This document shows positions 19,464 to 28,607 of a stretch of DNA of 64,000 nucleotides, one piece after another. Numbering within the stretch: position 1 is the stretch's first letter; each line of letters starts with the position of its first letter. A program made the position numbers and the translations under genes. Location: the NCBI GenBank assembly GCA_030066195.1, contig JASJCB010000001.1, forward strand, positions 53,141 through 117,140, written 5' to 3'. Below the pieces are notes generated by a model that saw nothing but the letters and a program-made list of their open reading frames with translations, did not search any database and was not told the origin of the DNA. This DNA is from Acidobacteriota bacterium (GTDB taxonomy: Bacteria > Acidobacteriota > Holophagae > Acanthopleuribacterales > Acanthopleuribacteraceae).

Positions 19464-19498
19464 CCGGGGGTTCTCTTGACGAGCGAGAAAACCCCCGG
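19464..19498 (-). terminator. Hairpin just after bglX
   Basis: CCGGGGGTT (19464-19472) pairs perfectly with AACCCCCGG (19490-19498) around a 17-nt loop. It begins 6 nt past the bglX stop on the minus strand. The stem is strong but no uridine run follows, so this may stabilise the 3' end or need Rho. Confidence 0.55.
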
Positions 19499-19503
19499 TG
19501 ATG

Positions 19504-21792
19504 TTACTTGCCCTTCAGGGTGAAGCGCGAGTCCAACAGGTCGCGGGAATTGGGGCCTACGAATACCTGGAAATCGCCCGGTTCCGCTTCCCATTTTCCT
19601 CGGGCCGTGTAGAAGGCAAGCGCCTCGGCGTTCAGTTTGAAGGTTACCTTTTGCGAAGCGCCCGCATCCAGCGTTACCTTTTTGAACCCTTTCAGTTCTT
19701 TAACCGGCCGGGTGACGCTGCCTACCAGGTCGCGAACATAGAGTTGCACGATCTCGGTACCGGCCCGGTCACCCTTGTTCTTCAAGGTGACCTCCACGGT
19801 CAGGTCCTCGTCGAAGTCAAGTTTTTTGGTGCTGAGCTTCAGCTTGGAATAGCCGAAGGTGGTGTAGCTGAGCCCGTAGCCGAAAGGGTAGAGCGGGGAA
19901 TTGGGCGCGTCCGTGTAGTGCGACCAGAAGACCATTCCGGCCGGGTCGGGTCCGGGTCGGCCGGTCTTCTTTTGACTGTAATACAGCGGCATTTGGCCCA
20001 CGTGGCGAGGGAAGGAAACCGGCAATTTGCCCGAGGGGTTGTAATCGCCGAAGAGCACATCGGCAATGGCGTGTCCCGCTTGAGAGCCCAAGTGCCAGGT
20101 CTCGACGATCGCCGGGAAGTTCAGTTCGATCCAGTTAAGCACAAGCGGGCGACCGTTCATCAATACCACGATGACGTTGGGGTTGACCGCTTTGACCGCT
20201 TGGAGGAGTTGCATTTGCAGGCCTTTCAGGCCGATATCCACCTGGCTGCGTCCCTCGCCGGATTGGAAGGCTTCTTCGCCGACGGCGATGATCACCTTGT
20301 CGGCGCCGCGTGCGGCGGCTACTGCTTCATCCATGCCGGTTGGGTCCGTAAAGTTGAGTTCCAGTTCTTTGAGAAAGCTGCGCTCACCCTTACCCAGGGG
20401 CGGGCCCGGGGCGTGGCGAACCTCGACGCCGTCACCGACAGCCGCCTTGATGCCCTCCAACAGGGAGACCGCCGAATTGGCAACCGCCTTGCCCCGCCAA
20501 CTGCCCAAGGGGGTATCCTTGTCAGCGGCCAGGGCGCCGATGACGGCAATCACGCCCTTGGTCTTGTCCAGGGGGAGCATATTGTCCTGGTTCTTCAGCA
20601 GGACGATCGACTTACGGGCTACATCCCGGGCTGCATCCAGATGCTTCTGGTTGTAGATTCGTTCCTTCTCTCTTTTCTCGTCACTGTAACGATAGGGGTC
20701 GTCGAACAGGCCCAGGTGGAATTTCAAAGCCAGGACCCTTCTGACGGCATCGTCGATGTGTTTTTCGGAGACGGCGCCGGACTTGACCAGCTTGGGAAGG
20801 TGTTCCACATAGGCATCGGCTTCCATATCCACATCGCTGCCTGCGTTCATGGCCATTTGCGCGGCTTGGCTAAGATCGGCGGCCACGCCGTGCGGCACCA
20901 ACTCGCCGATGGAGTTCCAATCTGAAACCACAACGCCCTTGAATCCCCATTCGCCCTTCAGGACCTCGCGCTGGAGATAAGCACTGGCCGTTGCGGGCGT
21001 ACCGCCGATCTCGTTAAAGGCGTTCATCACGGTCGCCACCCCGGCGTCGAGCGCGGCTTGGAAAGGCGGGAACACCACGTTCCGCAGGGTATGTTCGGAA
21101 ATATCCACGGTGTTGTAATCGCGGCCGCCCTCGGCAAAGCCGTAGGCCGCAAAGTGCTTGGCGCAGGCCGCAATGGTATCGTCAGCACTCAGATTCGCCC
21201 CTTGGAAACCGCGAACCCGGGCGACCGCCATCAGGGAACCCAGGTAGGGGTCCTCGCCGGCGCCTTCCATGACGCGGCCCCAGCGCGCATCCCGCGAAAT
21301 ATCGACCATGGGCGCGAAGGTCCAATGCAGGCCCGCGGCGGCAGCCTCGACCGCCGCTACCCGGGCCGACAATTCGACGGCTTCCAGGTCCCAACTGGCC
21401 GCTTCGCCCAAGGGTATCGGGAACATGGTTTGGTAGCCGTGAATCACGTCGAAGGCAAAGATCATGGGAATGCCCAGTCGTGAGTTCTCGACGGCCAGTT
21501 GCTGCGCCCGACGGGTTGCCTCGACACCGGTCACGTTGAGCATGGAACCGACAAGGCCTTTGCGAATCTTTTGGAATCGCTCCTGGTTCCTGCCGTCGGT
21601 AGGCGCGGGACCGGTAACGTCGAAGGTGCTGCTGTATTGGTTGAGCTGACCGATCTTCTCTTCAAGGGTCATTTTCTGCATGAGTTCATCGATGCGCTTG
21701 TCGATATCCGCATCTCCGGAGTTGGCCGCAAAAAGAGCGGGAGCGGCGCTGAACATAAGGACCGCCGTAAGGCAGGCGAGGAAGTGTCTCAT
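19504..21792 (-). CDS. bglX: Secreted glycoside hydrolase family 3 beta-glucosidase
   Basis: The protein has 762 residues. A signal peptide (MRHFLACLTAVLMFSAAPALFA) precedes the GH3 N-terminal barrel (DELMQKMTLEEKIGQLNQY ... FAFDVIHGYQTMFPIPLGEA; GAGEDPYLGS). The catalytic nucleophile aspartate is in GVVVSDWNSIGEL. The C-terminal alpha/beta sandwich follows (KSIVLLKNQDNMLPL), ending in a fibronectin III-like domain (YPFGYGLSYTTF ... FQVFVGPNSRDL). Length and domain order match periplasmic BglX. It removes terminal beta-linked glucose from oligosaccharides. A TonB-dependent receptor is encoded upstream on the same strand, so uptake and degradation of glucans are probably coupled. A 15-bp inverted repeat sits in front of the gene. 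Confidence 0.93.
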   Translation of the reverse strand: MRHFLACLTAVLMFSAAPALFAANSGDADIDKRIDELMQKMTLEEKIGQLNQYSSTFDVTGPAPTDGRNQERFQKIRKGLVGSMLNVTGVEATRRAQQLAVENSRLGIPMIFAFDVIHGYQTMFPIPLGEAASWDLEAVELSARVAAVEAAAAGLHWTFAPMVDISRDARWGRVMEGAGEDPYLGSLMAVARVRGFQGANLSADDTIAACAKHFAAYGFAEGGRDYNTVDISEHTLRNVVFPPFQAALDAGVATVMNAFNEIGGTPATASAYLQREVLKGEWGFKGVVVSDWNSIGELVPHGVAADLSQAAQMAMNAGSDVDMEADAYVEHLPKLVKSGAVSEKHIDDAVRRVLALKFHLGLFDDPYRYSDEKREKERIYNQKHLDAARDVARKSIVLLKNQDNMLPLDKTKGVIAVIGALAADKDTPLGSWRGKAVANSAVSLLEGIKAAVGDGVEVRHAPGPPLGKGERSFLKELELNFTDPTGMDEAVAAARGADKVIIAVGEEAFQSGEGRSQVDIGLKGLQMQLLQAVKAVNPNVIVVLMNGRPLVLNWIELNFPAIVETWHLGSQAGHAIADVLFGDYNPSGKLPVSFPRHVGQMPLYYSQKKTGRPGPDPAGMVFWSHYTDAPNSPLYPFGYGLSYTTFGYSKLKLSTKKLDFDEDLTVEVTLKNKGDRAGTEIVQLYVRDLVGSVTRPVKELKGFKKVTLDAGASQKVTFKLNAEALAFYTARGKWEAEPGDFQVFVGPNSRDLLDSRFTLKGK

Positions 21793-21839
21793 GGATTCTC
21801 CAAACTCGATCTATATTTAGGCTGAAGCGTATTCTACCA

Positions 21840-21902
21840 CTAATCAGCACCAATGGGGTCTTGTCATTATCGGAACAAGCTTTCCCAATTGGTGCTGATT
21901 AG
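21840..21902. promoter_or_regulatory. 15-bp inverted repeat in front of bglX
   Basis: CTAATCAGCACCAAT (21840-21854) is perfectly mirrored by ATTGGTGCTGATTAG (21888-21902). Inside, CTTGT/ACAAG can form a second small stem. A TAGAAT hexamer on the minus strand lies just beyond the repeat towards bglX. The same core AGCACCAA occurs upstream of the TonB receptor gene, so an operator for a shared regulator is more likely than a terminator, but a hairpin acting as attenuator is possible. Confidence 0.45.
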
Positions 21903-21964
21903 GGGTAAAAATCCTCTTCACGGAGTTATAGGGCGCCGTTGCCGGCGCCCTGATTGTCCGTTGA

Positions 21965-24679
21965 TCAGAAGTCGTAATTGAAGCGGATGCCGTAAAAGGC
22001 GGGTGTGCTGAAGCTACCCTTGGCAACGCCTTCCGCGGCGCCGCCCCAGTACTGGACTACCTCGTCGGTGATGTTGTAACCGTAGGCTTCCAGGCTCCAA
22101 TTGGCGTAGTAGAAACGGATGCCGGCGTTCATGGTGGTGAACGCATCGCGTTTGTCATCGGTGTACCTGATGTCCTCGTCGGGAATGGCGAAGTTCATCG
22201 TGTCGATATGTTTTTCCACATTCCAGACGGTCAGGTAGGAATCGTCTTCCCAGTGCACCGTCGCCCAGGGAACCAGGGCGCCCATGCTGCCGAAATCGAA
22301 CTTTTGTTCGAAGTTCATATGCAGCTTGAGCGCGGGCGAAACGGCCATTTCGTTGCCCTTGAGGTTGACTTCCAGGAGTTCGTTGGTGGGGTCGATGGAT
22401 TCTTCGAAACTGATGCCGAAATAGGCGACCGGATCGTAGTTCCACTTGGTGATCCAGTCTTCCGTGATTTCGGTATCCAGACCCGAAGCATAGCCATGTA
22501 CCCGAGCTCCGTTCCAAGGGGCCCAGTCGTACTCCAGTTCGAAGCCCTGGATTTCCGCACCCGGAACGTTTTGGGTGTAATAGGCAACCAGAGGCGCCGT
22601 GACCCAACCGAAGACCGGGTTACCGTCATCATCCAAGATGGGGCGACCGTCATCGTCCTGGAGGGCCTGCCAACGATCCGTAAAGGCGATGGCGCCGACA
22701 GATGCGTATTGCATGTCACTGTAGTCGGAGAAGAAGTAAGCACCCCGCAGGTTGAGCCTGCCGTTGAGGAACCTTGATTTGAAACCAAGCTCCAGGGTGA
22801 TGACTTCCTCGGGATCGAAAGCGGTTTGAACAAAGATATCTTCACCGGTCCGGGGATTGGTTTCGCTGAACACGTCACCGATGCCGCCCGCTTTGAAGCC
22901 GGAAGCCAGGTAGCTGTAGAGCAGGGTGTCGTCGTTCATATCGTAATCGAGACCGACACGCCAGTCATCGTGTTCCCAGGAGCCCTTGTTGTCGTTGGAG
23001 TTGAATTCGGGATAAATGGCCGAATCATGCCAGGCGTCCGTGGGCAGCGCGTTCAGAGCACCGCGCGCATACCAGCCGGGGGCCACGCCGTTGTCGTTGT
23101 TGCCGATCCAGGTCCGGCCGCCCACGTCTTCCTTGGTCTCATCGCTGTGACGGTAACCAAGGGTCAGGTGCACTTTATCGGTGAAGGAATAGGTGCCTTG
23201 AGCGAACAGCGACCATGCATCGGTGGAGCGGTCGGGCTGATCCCACAAGGATTTGTCGTTGATGGGGTTGTCATAGTAGCCGTAGGTCGAGGTGGTCTCG
23301 TGGAACATGTTGACCCCGGCAATCCAGTTGAACTTCTCATTCCCGTAGGATTGAAGCTGAATCTCGTGCATCCACGATTCCGAACCCGTGCCGGGCAGGA
23401 AGAACATGGCGCCGTCCCAGGCGTTCAGGCTTTGTTCCATGTCCTGGGCCGATTCCCGGTCCTGATGTTCGAAACCGCCGAGGTAGATGAAGTTCAGGTT
23501 GTCGGTGATGTCCCAGTTGACGTTGGTGCGCAGGTACTGAATGTCCAGGAACAATCTTCCCGGCACATTGACGACCGCCTGATAGGTATCGTCTACCGGG
23601 AACAGATTGGCGCCGTCGGCCGTGCCGGTGATATTGCCGGCGTCATCGCGTACGGGGCGACCGCGCAACTTCTCGACGTTGACCAGGTCGATCCCGCCGG
23701 CGCTGTCGTTCTGGAACTTCTGGTAGCTGAAGTCTACGGTAATCGACTGCATGGGGAACCACCGAGCACTGGCGCGATAGGCGTACTCGTCGGCGTTCAT
23801 ATAGAAATCACCCGGATCGGCGGGCACCAGTGCGCGGATCGGAGAGCCGCCGTCGGCCCAGTCGATCCACCAGTTGGAATGCTGGGTGCGGGAGTAGCCG
23901 TCGGTCGGATTGATGACCGGGGCGCCTTCTACCAGGTCGGCGATGTAGCGCTGGTCATACTGGTTCGGATCCCAGTAGCCGTCGATATAGGAATCCCGCT
24001 TGTAGAAACGACCGGCGAAGCGAACGGCAAAGGTGTCCGACACGGGCATGTTGAACATGCCCTGGAACTCGCGGGCGTCATAGTTGCCGGGCGAGGCGTT
24101 GACGCGGGCATCTATACCGCTGAAATCCGGCTTGGCGGAAATGATGTTGATGTTCCCCACGGTGGAGTTCCTGCCGAAGAGCGTACCTTGCGGTCCGCGC
24201 AAGACCTCTACGCGTTCGTTATCGAACATCAGACCCAGAATGCCCTGCATGCGCGGGGAGTAGATGCCGTCCAGGTGGATGCCGACCGCGGGGTCACCAA
24301 GTTCGGTTTCATTGGTGGACCGCACGCCGCGCATGGAGATGATGGGGGTTGACTGACCGTTGATGGTGGCAATGTCCATATTGGGAACCATGTTGGCCAG
24401 GTCGCGAATAGTCTGCACACCCTGTTGGTCGAGCGCGATCTGGTCGAAGGCGCTGACGGAAATAGGCGTTTTCATGAGTTCGGTTTCAACCCGGGTAGCG
24501 GTGACGGTAAGCTCCTCCACGATCCTACCGGCCCTGTCCTGAGCTGTTTCCTTTTCCTCGGTTTGTTTTTCTTGGGTTTTCGGTGGGTTCTCGGAATCTT
24601 CCTGCTCGCTCTGAGCAACGGCAAAACCGCAGCTCAAGAGGCAGAGTAGGAAAATACACATTGATTGGCAAACCTTCAT
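21965..24679 (-). CDS. TonB-dependent outer membrane receptor
   Basis: The protein has 904 residues. A signal peptide (MKVCQSMCIFLLCLLSCGFAVAQ) is followed by a short Glu/Lys-rich segment and a TonB-box-like VEELTVTATRVET. The plug domain contains PISVSAFDQIALDQQGVQTI, DLANMVPNMDIATINGQ and VEVLRGPQGTLFGRNSTVGN. A 22-strand-type barrel ends in the aromatic-terminated FYGIRFNYDF. It imports a scarce or large ligand using TonB energy. The adjacent GH3 glucosidase suggests an oligosaccharide, although the plug also resembles siderophore-type receptors. I chose the start at 24679 because of its GGAGGAAG box and signal peptide; the frame is open a further 68 codons upstream. Confidence 0.93.
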   Translation of the reverse strand: MKVCQSMCIFLLCLLSCGFAVAQSEQEDSENPPKTQEKQTEEKETAQDRAGRIVEELTVTATRVETELMKTPISVSAFDQIALDQQGVQTIRDLANMVPNMDIATINGQSTPIISMRGVRSTNETELGDPAVGIHLDGIYSPRMQGILGLMFDNERVEVLRGPQGTLFGRNSTVGNINIISAKPDFSGIDARVNASPGNYDAREFQGMFNMPVSDTFAVRFAGRFYKRDSYIDGYWDPNQYDQRYIADLVEGAPVINPTDGYSRTQHSNWWIDWADGGSPIRALVPADPGDFYMNADEYAYRASARWFPMQSITVDFSYQKFQNDSAGGIDLVNVEKLRGRPVRDDAGNITGTADGANLFPVDDTYQAVVNVPGRLFLDIQYLRTNVNWDITDNLNFIYLGGFEHQDRESAQDMEQSLNAWDGAMFFLPGTGSESWMHEIQLQSYGNEKFNWIAGVNMFHETTSTYGYYDNPINDKSLWDQPDRSTDAWSLFAQGTYSFTDKVHLTLGYRHSDETKEDVGGRTWIGNNDNGVAPGWYARGALNALPTDAWHDSAIYPEFNSNDNKGSWEHDDWRVGLDYDMNDDTLLYSYLASGFKAGGIGDVFSETNPRTGEDIFVQTAFDPEEVITLELGFKSRFLNGRLNLRGAYFFSDYSDMQYASVGAIAFTDRWQALQDDDGRPILDDDGNPVFGWVTAPLVAYYTQNVPGAEIQGFELEYDWAPWNGARVHGYASGLDTEITEDWITKWNYDPVAYFGISFEESIDPTNELLEVNLKGNEMAVSPALKLHMNFEQKFDFGSMGALVPWATVHWEDDSYLTVWNVEKHIDTMNFAIPDEDIRYTDDKRDAFTTMNAGIRFYYANWSLEAYGYNITDEVVQYWGGAAEGVAKGSFSTPAFYGIRFNYDF

Positions 24680-25136
24680 AAATTCTTCCTCCCCTACAAA
24701 ACGTGTTCTCATTCCGGCGTGAAGGGACCATGGGCTATGCGAAAGGGATCGCTGTGCGCATCGATATATCGGTAGAATGAGCACTAGTTCCACGTATGTT
24801 GGTGCTAATCTTACAAGCGTCATGACAGCACTGTCAATCCATTTTTTCAAGCATTGTTCGACACAAATAAAAAAAGGTCGCAAATGTTCACGGAGCCCGT
24901 GCCGTCACGCGGTTCCGCCGGCGTTTGTGAACGAATCCGGGTCGCCCTCGACCGCCGGCTCCTTCACTCAAGCCGGCCGGGAACCGGGCAACGTTTCGTG
25001 CTAGAATTGGCGCGTGTCTTGCTCCTCCATACTACTTGCGGCCCTCGAGAACGTGTCGTCCTTCTGTCGGGCCGCCCCGGGGAATCCGGTGATGCGGCAA
25101 CATGTTGCACAATTCTTTACTGATCGGTGTAATTGG
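24680..25136. other. Divergent promoter region between TonB receptor and histidine kinase
   Basis: These 457 bases contain no supported gene. The receptor-proximal part carries the operator-like motif at 24779-24810. The part from ~24860 to 25136 is GC-rich and precedes the histidine kinase; a TAGAAT hexamer (25002-25007) might be a -10 box, without a convincing -35 box. Confidence 0.45.
24779..24810. promoter_or_regulatory. Operator-like site upstream of the TonB receptor
   Basis: On the minus strand GATTAGCACCAA (complement of 24799-24810) is followed 14 nt later by AGTGCTC (complement of 24779-24785), giving AGCAC/GTGCT arms. The half-site GATTAGCACCAA closely matches AATCAGCACCAA in the inverted repeat before bglX. 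It lies ~100-130 nt upstream of the receptor start. Shared regulation of receptor and glucosidase is inferred. Confidence 0.4.
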
Positions 25137-26420
25137 ATGTCAAGATCCATCATTCTGGCCATTTTGGCGTTCGGCCTGCTGATTGTCGCCAATATGGCCG
25201 TTTTCGGTTTGTTCGGACTAGGCACGCTGTCCCAGCGGATGGTTACCGAGCGGCTTATCGAGGAGCTGAACGAGGCCTCCTACGTGGCTTCCCAGGAGGC
25301 GCGGAAAGCCTACAACGACGGCAATTACCTACCGTCCCTACCGCCGTCCGCTTCCCGCGACCCGCAACGCTACCGGGGTTTTGTGTTCGTGCGCCACGTG
25401 GTGTGGTTCAATGAACAAGGCCAGGTGGTGCGCCGCGCCCTGCTAACCTCCCGCGGCCTGGTGCCCGTTAAAAACGAACCCCCGCCGAAAGGCGCCGCCC
25501 AACCCATGCGCATGGTGCCGGTCAGCAATAGCAACTCCTTCAACGAGCCCCAGATGGCCCTTGAATACGACGAAAGCGCCATCCGCCAGGAGGTTGAGAG
25601 CCTGCGCGGGGAGTTCTACCGCAATATGTGGGTTGCCGTGGGGCTTTCCCTGCTGCTGCTGAGCGCGGGTCTGGCCTATGTCATTCTCTCCTACCGCCGC
25701 AATAAAAAGTTACAGGAGCAAGCCCTGAAGGCCGACCGCCTGGCCTACGTGGGCACGCTTTCCAGCGGCCTGGCTCACGAGATCCGCAACCCTCTGAATT
25801 CCATGAATATCAACGTTCAACTGATCGAAGAAGAGCTGGAAGACATGGGCGTGAGCAGGGACAGCGAGCTACGCGAGATGCTGGAAGGCACCCGTCGCGA
25901 GGTGGGTCGGTTGGAGCGCCTGGTTTCCTCATTCCTGGCTTATGCCCGTCCCACCAAGCTGGAAACCCGGCCGCTGAACGTCAACGATGTGGTTCGCGAA
26001 ACGCTGACCTTCCTGGACCCCGAGATCCGCGAACAGGCCGTTACCCTACGCACCCATTTCGACGAGAACCTGCCGCCCGTTCACATGGACGGCAACCAGA
26101 TGAAGCAGGCCTTGATCAACGTCATCCAAAACGGCGTCCACGTACTGCAATCCGGGCAGTTGATGGAGATCACCACCCGGCGCGCGGGCGGCGACAAGGT
26201 GCTGGTCATCATTCGCGATGAAGGCCCCGGAATCTCGCCGGAGGAACTGAAAAATATCTTCAAGGAATTCTACTCCACCCGCATCGGCGGCACCGGATTG
26301 GGACTTCCCATTGCACAACGCATTGCAGAATTGCACCGAGGTGGTATAAAGGTAGAAAGCGACGTGGGTAAGGGAACGTCTTTTACCTTCATCCTGCCTT
26401 TGGAACCGGAGGAAACGTGA
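25137..26420 (+). CDS. Sensor histidine kinase
   Basis: The protein has 427 residues. Membrane helix 1 (~4-30) and helix 2 (~165-187, VGLSLLLLSAGLAYVILSY) flank a ~135-residue periplasmic sensor region. The cytoplasmic HisKA domain carries the phospho-accepting histidine in SGLAHEIRNPLNSMNI. The HATPase domain has the N box (QMKQALINVIQNGVHVL), G1 (IRDEGPGISPEELKNIF) and G2 (GGTGLGLPIAQRI) motifs. No response regulator gene adjoins it; mqnB overlaps its end by 4 nt. The ATG at 25137 places the first helix at the N-terminus; upstream in-frame starts would add an unlikely 41-residue tail. The ligand is unknown. Confidence 0.9.
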   Translation: MSRSIILAILAFGLLIVANMAVFGLFGLGTLSQRMVTERLIEELNEASYVASQEARKAYNDGNYLPSLPPSASRDPQRYRGFVFVRHVVWFNEQGQVVRRALLTSRGLVPVKNEPPPKGAAQPMRMVPVSNSNSFNEPQMALEYDESAIRQEVESLRGEFYRNMWVAVGLSLLLLSAGLAYVILSYRRNKKLQEQALKADRLAYVGTLSSGLAHEIRNPLNSMNINVQLIEEELEDMGVSRDSELREMLEGTRREVGRLERLVSSFLAYARPTKLETRPLNVNDVVRETLTFLDPEIREQAVTLRTHFDENLPPVHMDGNQMKQALINVIQNGVHVLQSGQLMEITTRRAGGDKVLVIIRDEGPGISPEELKNIFKEFYSTRIGGTGLGLPIAQRIAELHRGGIKVESDVGKGTSFTFILPLEPEET

Positions 26421-27070
26421 GACATTTGTTCCTGGTGCCCACCGAAATGGAACTGACCCACCTGGCCGGTCCCCTGGATCACAACCACCACAGGGGCTTC
26501 CACGTACGCAAGGACGAAACCGGTGTATGGGCCATATGCGGCATCGGTCCGGCCTCGGCCATGACCACCGCGCTGATGATCCGGGCGCTGGACCCCGAAC
26601 GCATCATCCTGCTTGGTATCGGCGGCGCCTATCCTCAGTCGGAATTCAAAACCGGCGATTTGGTGCAAGCCCGCTCCGAGGTTTACGGCGACCTGGGCTT
26701 TCGCAAAGAAGATCGGTATGTGAATCTGGACGAGATGAAGTTGCCCCTGCTGCAAATGGCGGGTGGATTCCTGGCTTGTCACTACGCCCTTGCCCCGTTG
26801 GACAAAGCCCTGCCCGACGCCGATTTCGTCACCCTGGCTTGCATCACCAACAGCAAAGAGCGGGCCGACGTCCTCTACAACACCTACCATGCCGCGGTTG
26901 AGAATATGGAAGGCGCCTGCGTGGCCATGGCCTGCGCGCAAGCCGGCATTCCCTGCCACCAGATCCGCGCGGTCAGCAACATGGTCGGTCCCCGCGATCC
27001 CGCCAAATGGCAAATCGAGGAACCGCTCAAGAAACTGGGCCAATGGGTGCGCGAGTTCTGCACACCCTGA
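26417..27070 (+). CDS. mqnB: Futalosine hydrolase
   Basis: This 217-residue member of the nucleoside phosphorylase/hydrolase superfamily has GIGPASAMTTALMIRAL and LGIGGAYPQSEFKTGDLVQA near the base-binding region. The diagnostic segment ENMEGACVAMACAQAGIPCH is followed by IRAVSNMVGPRDPAKWQI, which matches MqnB better than MTA/SAH nucleosidase (Pfs). MqnB removes hypoxanthine from futalosine in the alternative menaquinone pathway. It uses a GTG start overlapping the kinase stop, and hemB follows 57 nt later, so quinone and haem supply genes are side by side. The other mqn genes are not in this window. Confidence 0.82.
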   Translation: MRHLFLVPTEMELTHLAGPLDHNHHRGFHVRKDETGVWAICGIGPASAMTTALMIRALDPERIILLGIGGAYPQSEFKTGDLVQARSEVYGDLGFRKEDRYVNLDEMKLPLLQMAGGFLACHYALAPLDKALPDADFVTLACITNSKERADVLYNTYHAAVENMEGACVAMACAQAGIPCHQIRAVSNMVGPRDPAKWQIEEPLKKLGQWVREFCTP

Positions 27071-27127
27071 CCGGTCGCCGTTTTAGAATATGCCGTCCGG
27101 AACCGTTCGCTCATCTAAGGAGAACTC

Positions 27128-28108
27128 ATGGAACTTACCCACCGTTATCGTCGTACGCGCCGCAATGACGCCATTCGCGGCCTGGTTCGCGAGACCGGCC
27201 TGTCCGTTCGCGATTTGATCTATCCCATGTTCGTGGTCGAGGGCTCCGGGGTGAAACGCGAAATCAGCACCATGCCCGATAACTATCATGTTTCGATAGA
27301 CATGCTGGTGCGTGAGTGCGAGACCCTGGCCTCGCTGGGCATTCCCGCGGTCAACCTGTTCGGCTATTGCGAGGATAAGGACCTCAAGGGCACCTCCTCT
27401 TATAATGATGAAGGACTCATCCAGCGGGCCGTGCGCGCTTTGAAGAAAGAGGTTCCCGATATCTACGTGCAAACCGATATCGCCCTCGACCCCTATACCA
27501 CCACGGGCCACGACGGCATTGTGGTCGGTGATGAAATCGTCAACGACGAAACCGTGGAAGTGCTGTGCAAAATGGCCGTCTCCCACGCGCGCGCCGGTGT
27601 CGATATGGTTTCCCCGTCCGACATGATGGACGGCCGCGTGGGCGCTATCCGCGACGCCTTGGATGAAGCCGGCTTCGAGCAAACCGCCATTATGTCCTAT
27701 TCCGCCAAGTATGCCTCCTGCTTCTACGGCCCCTTCCGCGGCGCCCTGGATTCCGCTCCGCGTCGCGGCGACAAAAAGACCTACCAGATGGACCCGGCCA
27801 ACAGCAACGAGGCCGTCAAGGAAATCTTGATGGATGTGGAAGAGGGCGCGGACGTGGTGATGGTGAAACCCGCGCTGGCCTACCTGGACATCATCTACAA
27901 GGTTCGCGAACACTTGGATGTCCCTCTGGCCGCCTACCATGTAAGCGGCGAGTACGGTCAAATTATGGCCGCCGCCGAGAAGGGTTGGTTGGACAAGGAA
28001 CGCGCCATGATAGAAAGCACCCTGGCCATCAAGCGCGCGGGCGCCGACATGATCCTTACCTATTTCGCTCCGGCATTGGCGCGCTATCTTCGTGACCATC
28101 CATTTTAA
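27128..28108 (+). CDS. hemB: Delta-aminolevulinic acid dehydratase (porphobilinogen synthase)
   Basis: This 326-residue protein is full length for HemB. The two Schiff-base lysines lie in IMSYSAKYASCFYGPFR and DVVMVKPALAYLDII. The metal region reads VQTDIALDPYTTTGHDGI: the cysteines of zinc enzymes (DVCLCEYT-type) are replaced, pointing to the Mg-dependent class. It condenses two 5-aminolevulinates to porphobilinogen in haem synthesis, in the cytoplasm. A clear AAGGAG precedes the ATG. It follows mqnB with a short gap; both support a respiratory chain. Confidence 0.97.
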   Translation: MELTHRYRRTRRNDAIRGLVRETGLSVRDLIYPMFVVEGSGVKREISTMPDNYHVSIDMLVRECETLASLGIPAVNLFGYCEDKDLKGTSSYNDEGLIQRAVRALKKEVPDIYVQTDIALDPYTTTGHDGIVVGDEIVNDETVEVLCKMAVSHARAGVDMVSPSDMMDGRVGAIRDALDEAGFEQTAIMSYSAKYASCFYGPFRGALDSAPRRGDKKTYQMDPANSNEAVKEILMDVEEGADVVMVKPALAYLDIIYKVREHLDVPLAAYHVSGEYGQIMAAAEKGWLDKERAMIESTLAIKRAGADMILTYFAPALARYLRDHPF

Positions 28109-28261
28109 ATTCACGACAAAATAGCGTTTGTCCGGGATTGTCGCACGGGCCGGTTCTGCCCGACCGACTGTAAAATCCTCGCGCTTTGCATTTTTTCCCT
28201 GTAAATTAGAGCTATGGATCGGTTAAGATGATCCTACATTTCGTTGTTTGCAGGATGTCTT

Positions 28262-28597
28262 ATGCCACCATCTGACAAGCGCCGTTTCCAACGGCACCCG
28301 GTTGATCTTTCCATTTGGCTGCGTCACCTGTCCGGTGATGATGATTATCAACACGCGGAAATCCTCAACCTGGGCATGGGCGGGGCGCTTTGTATGGTGC
28401 AAGGCACTTTCAGGGTCAATCAACAGCTCGATTTGGCCTTTCAGTTCCCCAACCGACCCGCGATGGTAGGAATCAAAGCGCGGGTTGCACACGTAATAAG
28501 GGAACGGGGGGTGACCCGTCTGGGCATCGAGTTCGTCGACGGCGACGGGATGGCACTCACTACATTGATGTCCTATATCGAGGGTATGGTTCAATGA
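28262..28597 (+). CDS. PilZ-domain protein
   Basis: This 111-residue, single-domain protein carries the PilZ c-di-GMP signature: RRFQRHPVDLSIWLR (RxxxR at the N-terminus), then ILNLGMGGALC (the D/NxSxxG position, here NLGMGG) and a strand ending RLGIEFVDGDG. The serine of the second motif is replaced, so binding strength is uncertain. The ATG at 28262 has AGGA at good spacing; a TTG six codons upstream is less likely. It is 10 nt from the HEAT/receiver gene, so the two form one operon that may link c-di-GMP to type IV pilus or motility behaviour. Confidence 0.82.
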   Translation: MPPSDKRRFQRHPVDLSIWLRHLSGDDDYQHAEILNLGMGGALCMVQGTFRVNQQLDLAFQFPNRPAMVGIKARVAHVIRERGVTRLGIEFVDGDGMALTTLMSYIEGMVQ

Positions 28598-28607
28598 GAT
28601 TCGCAAC

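Larger units (their letters stand above)
18825..19503. other. Gene-free region between the TPR gene and bglX
   Basis: No convincing gene lies in these 679 bases; short frames show no ribosome-binding sites or recognisable products. The part near 19343-19498 holds an imperfect inverted repeat and a terminator-like hairpin, listed separately. The part near 18825-19000 should contain the promoter for the minus-strand TPR/phosphorylase operon, but no clear boxes were found. Confidence 0.5.

Noticed and set aside
22826..24352. 508-codon plus-strand frame
   Set aside because: It is antisense to the TonB-dependent receptor, whose plug and barrel motifs are unmistakable.
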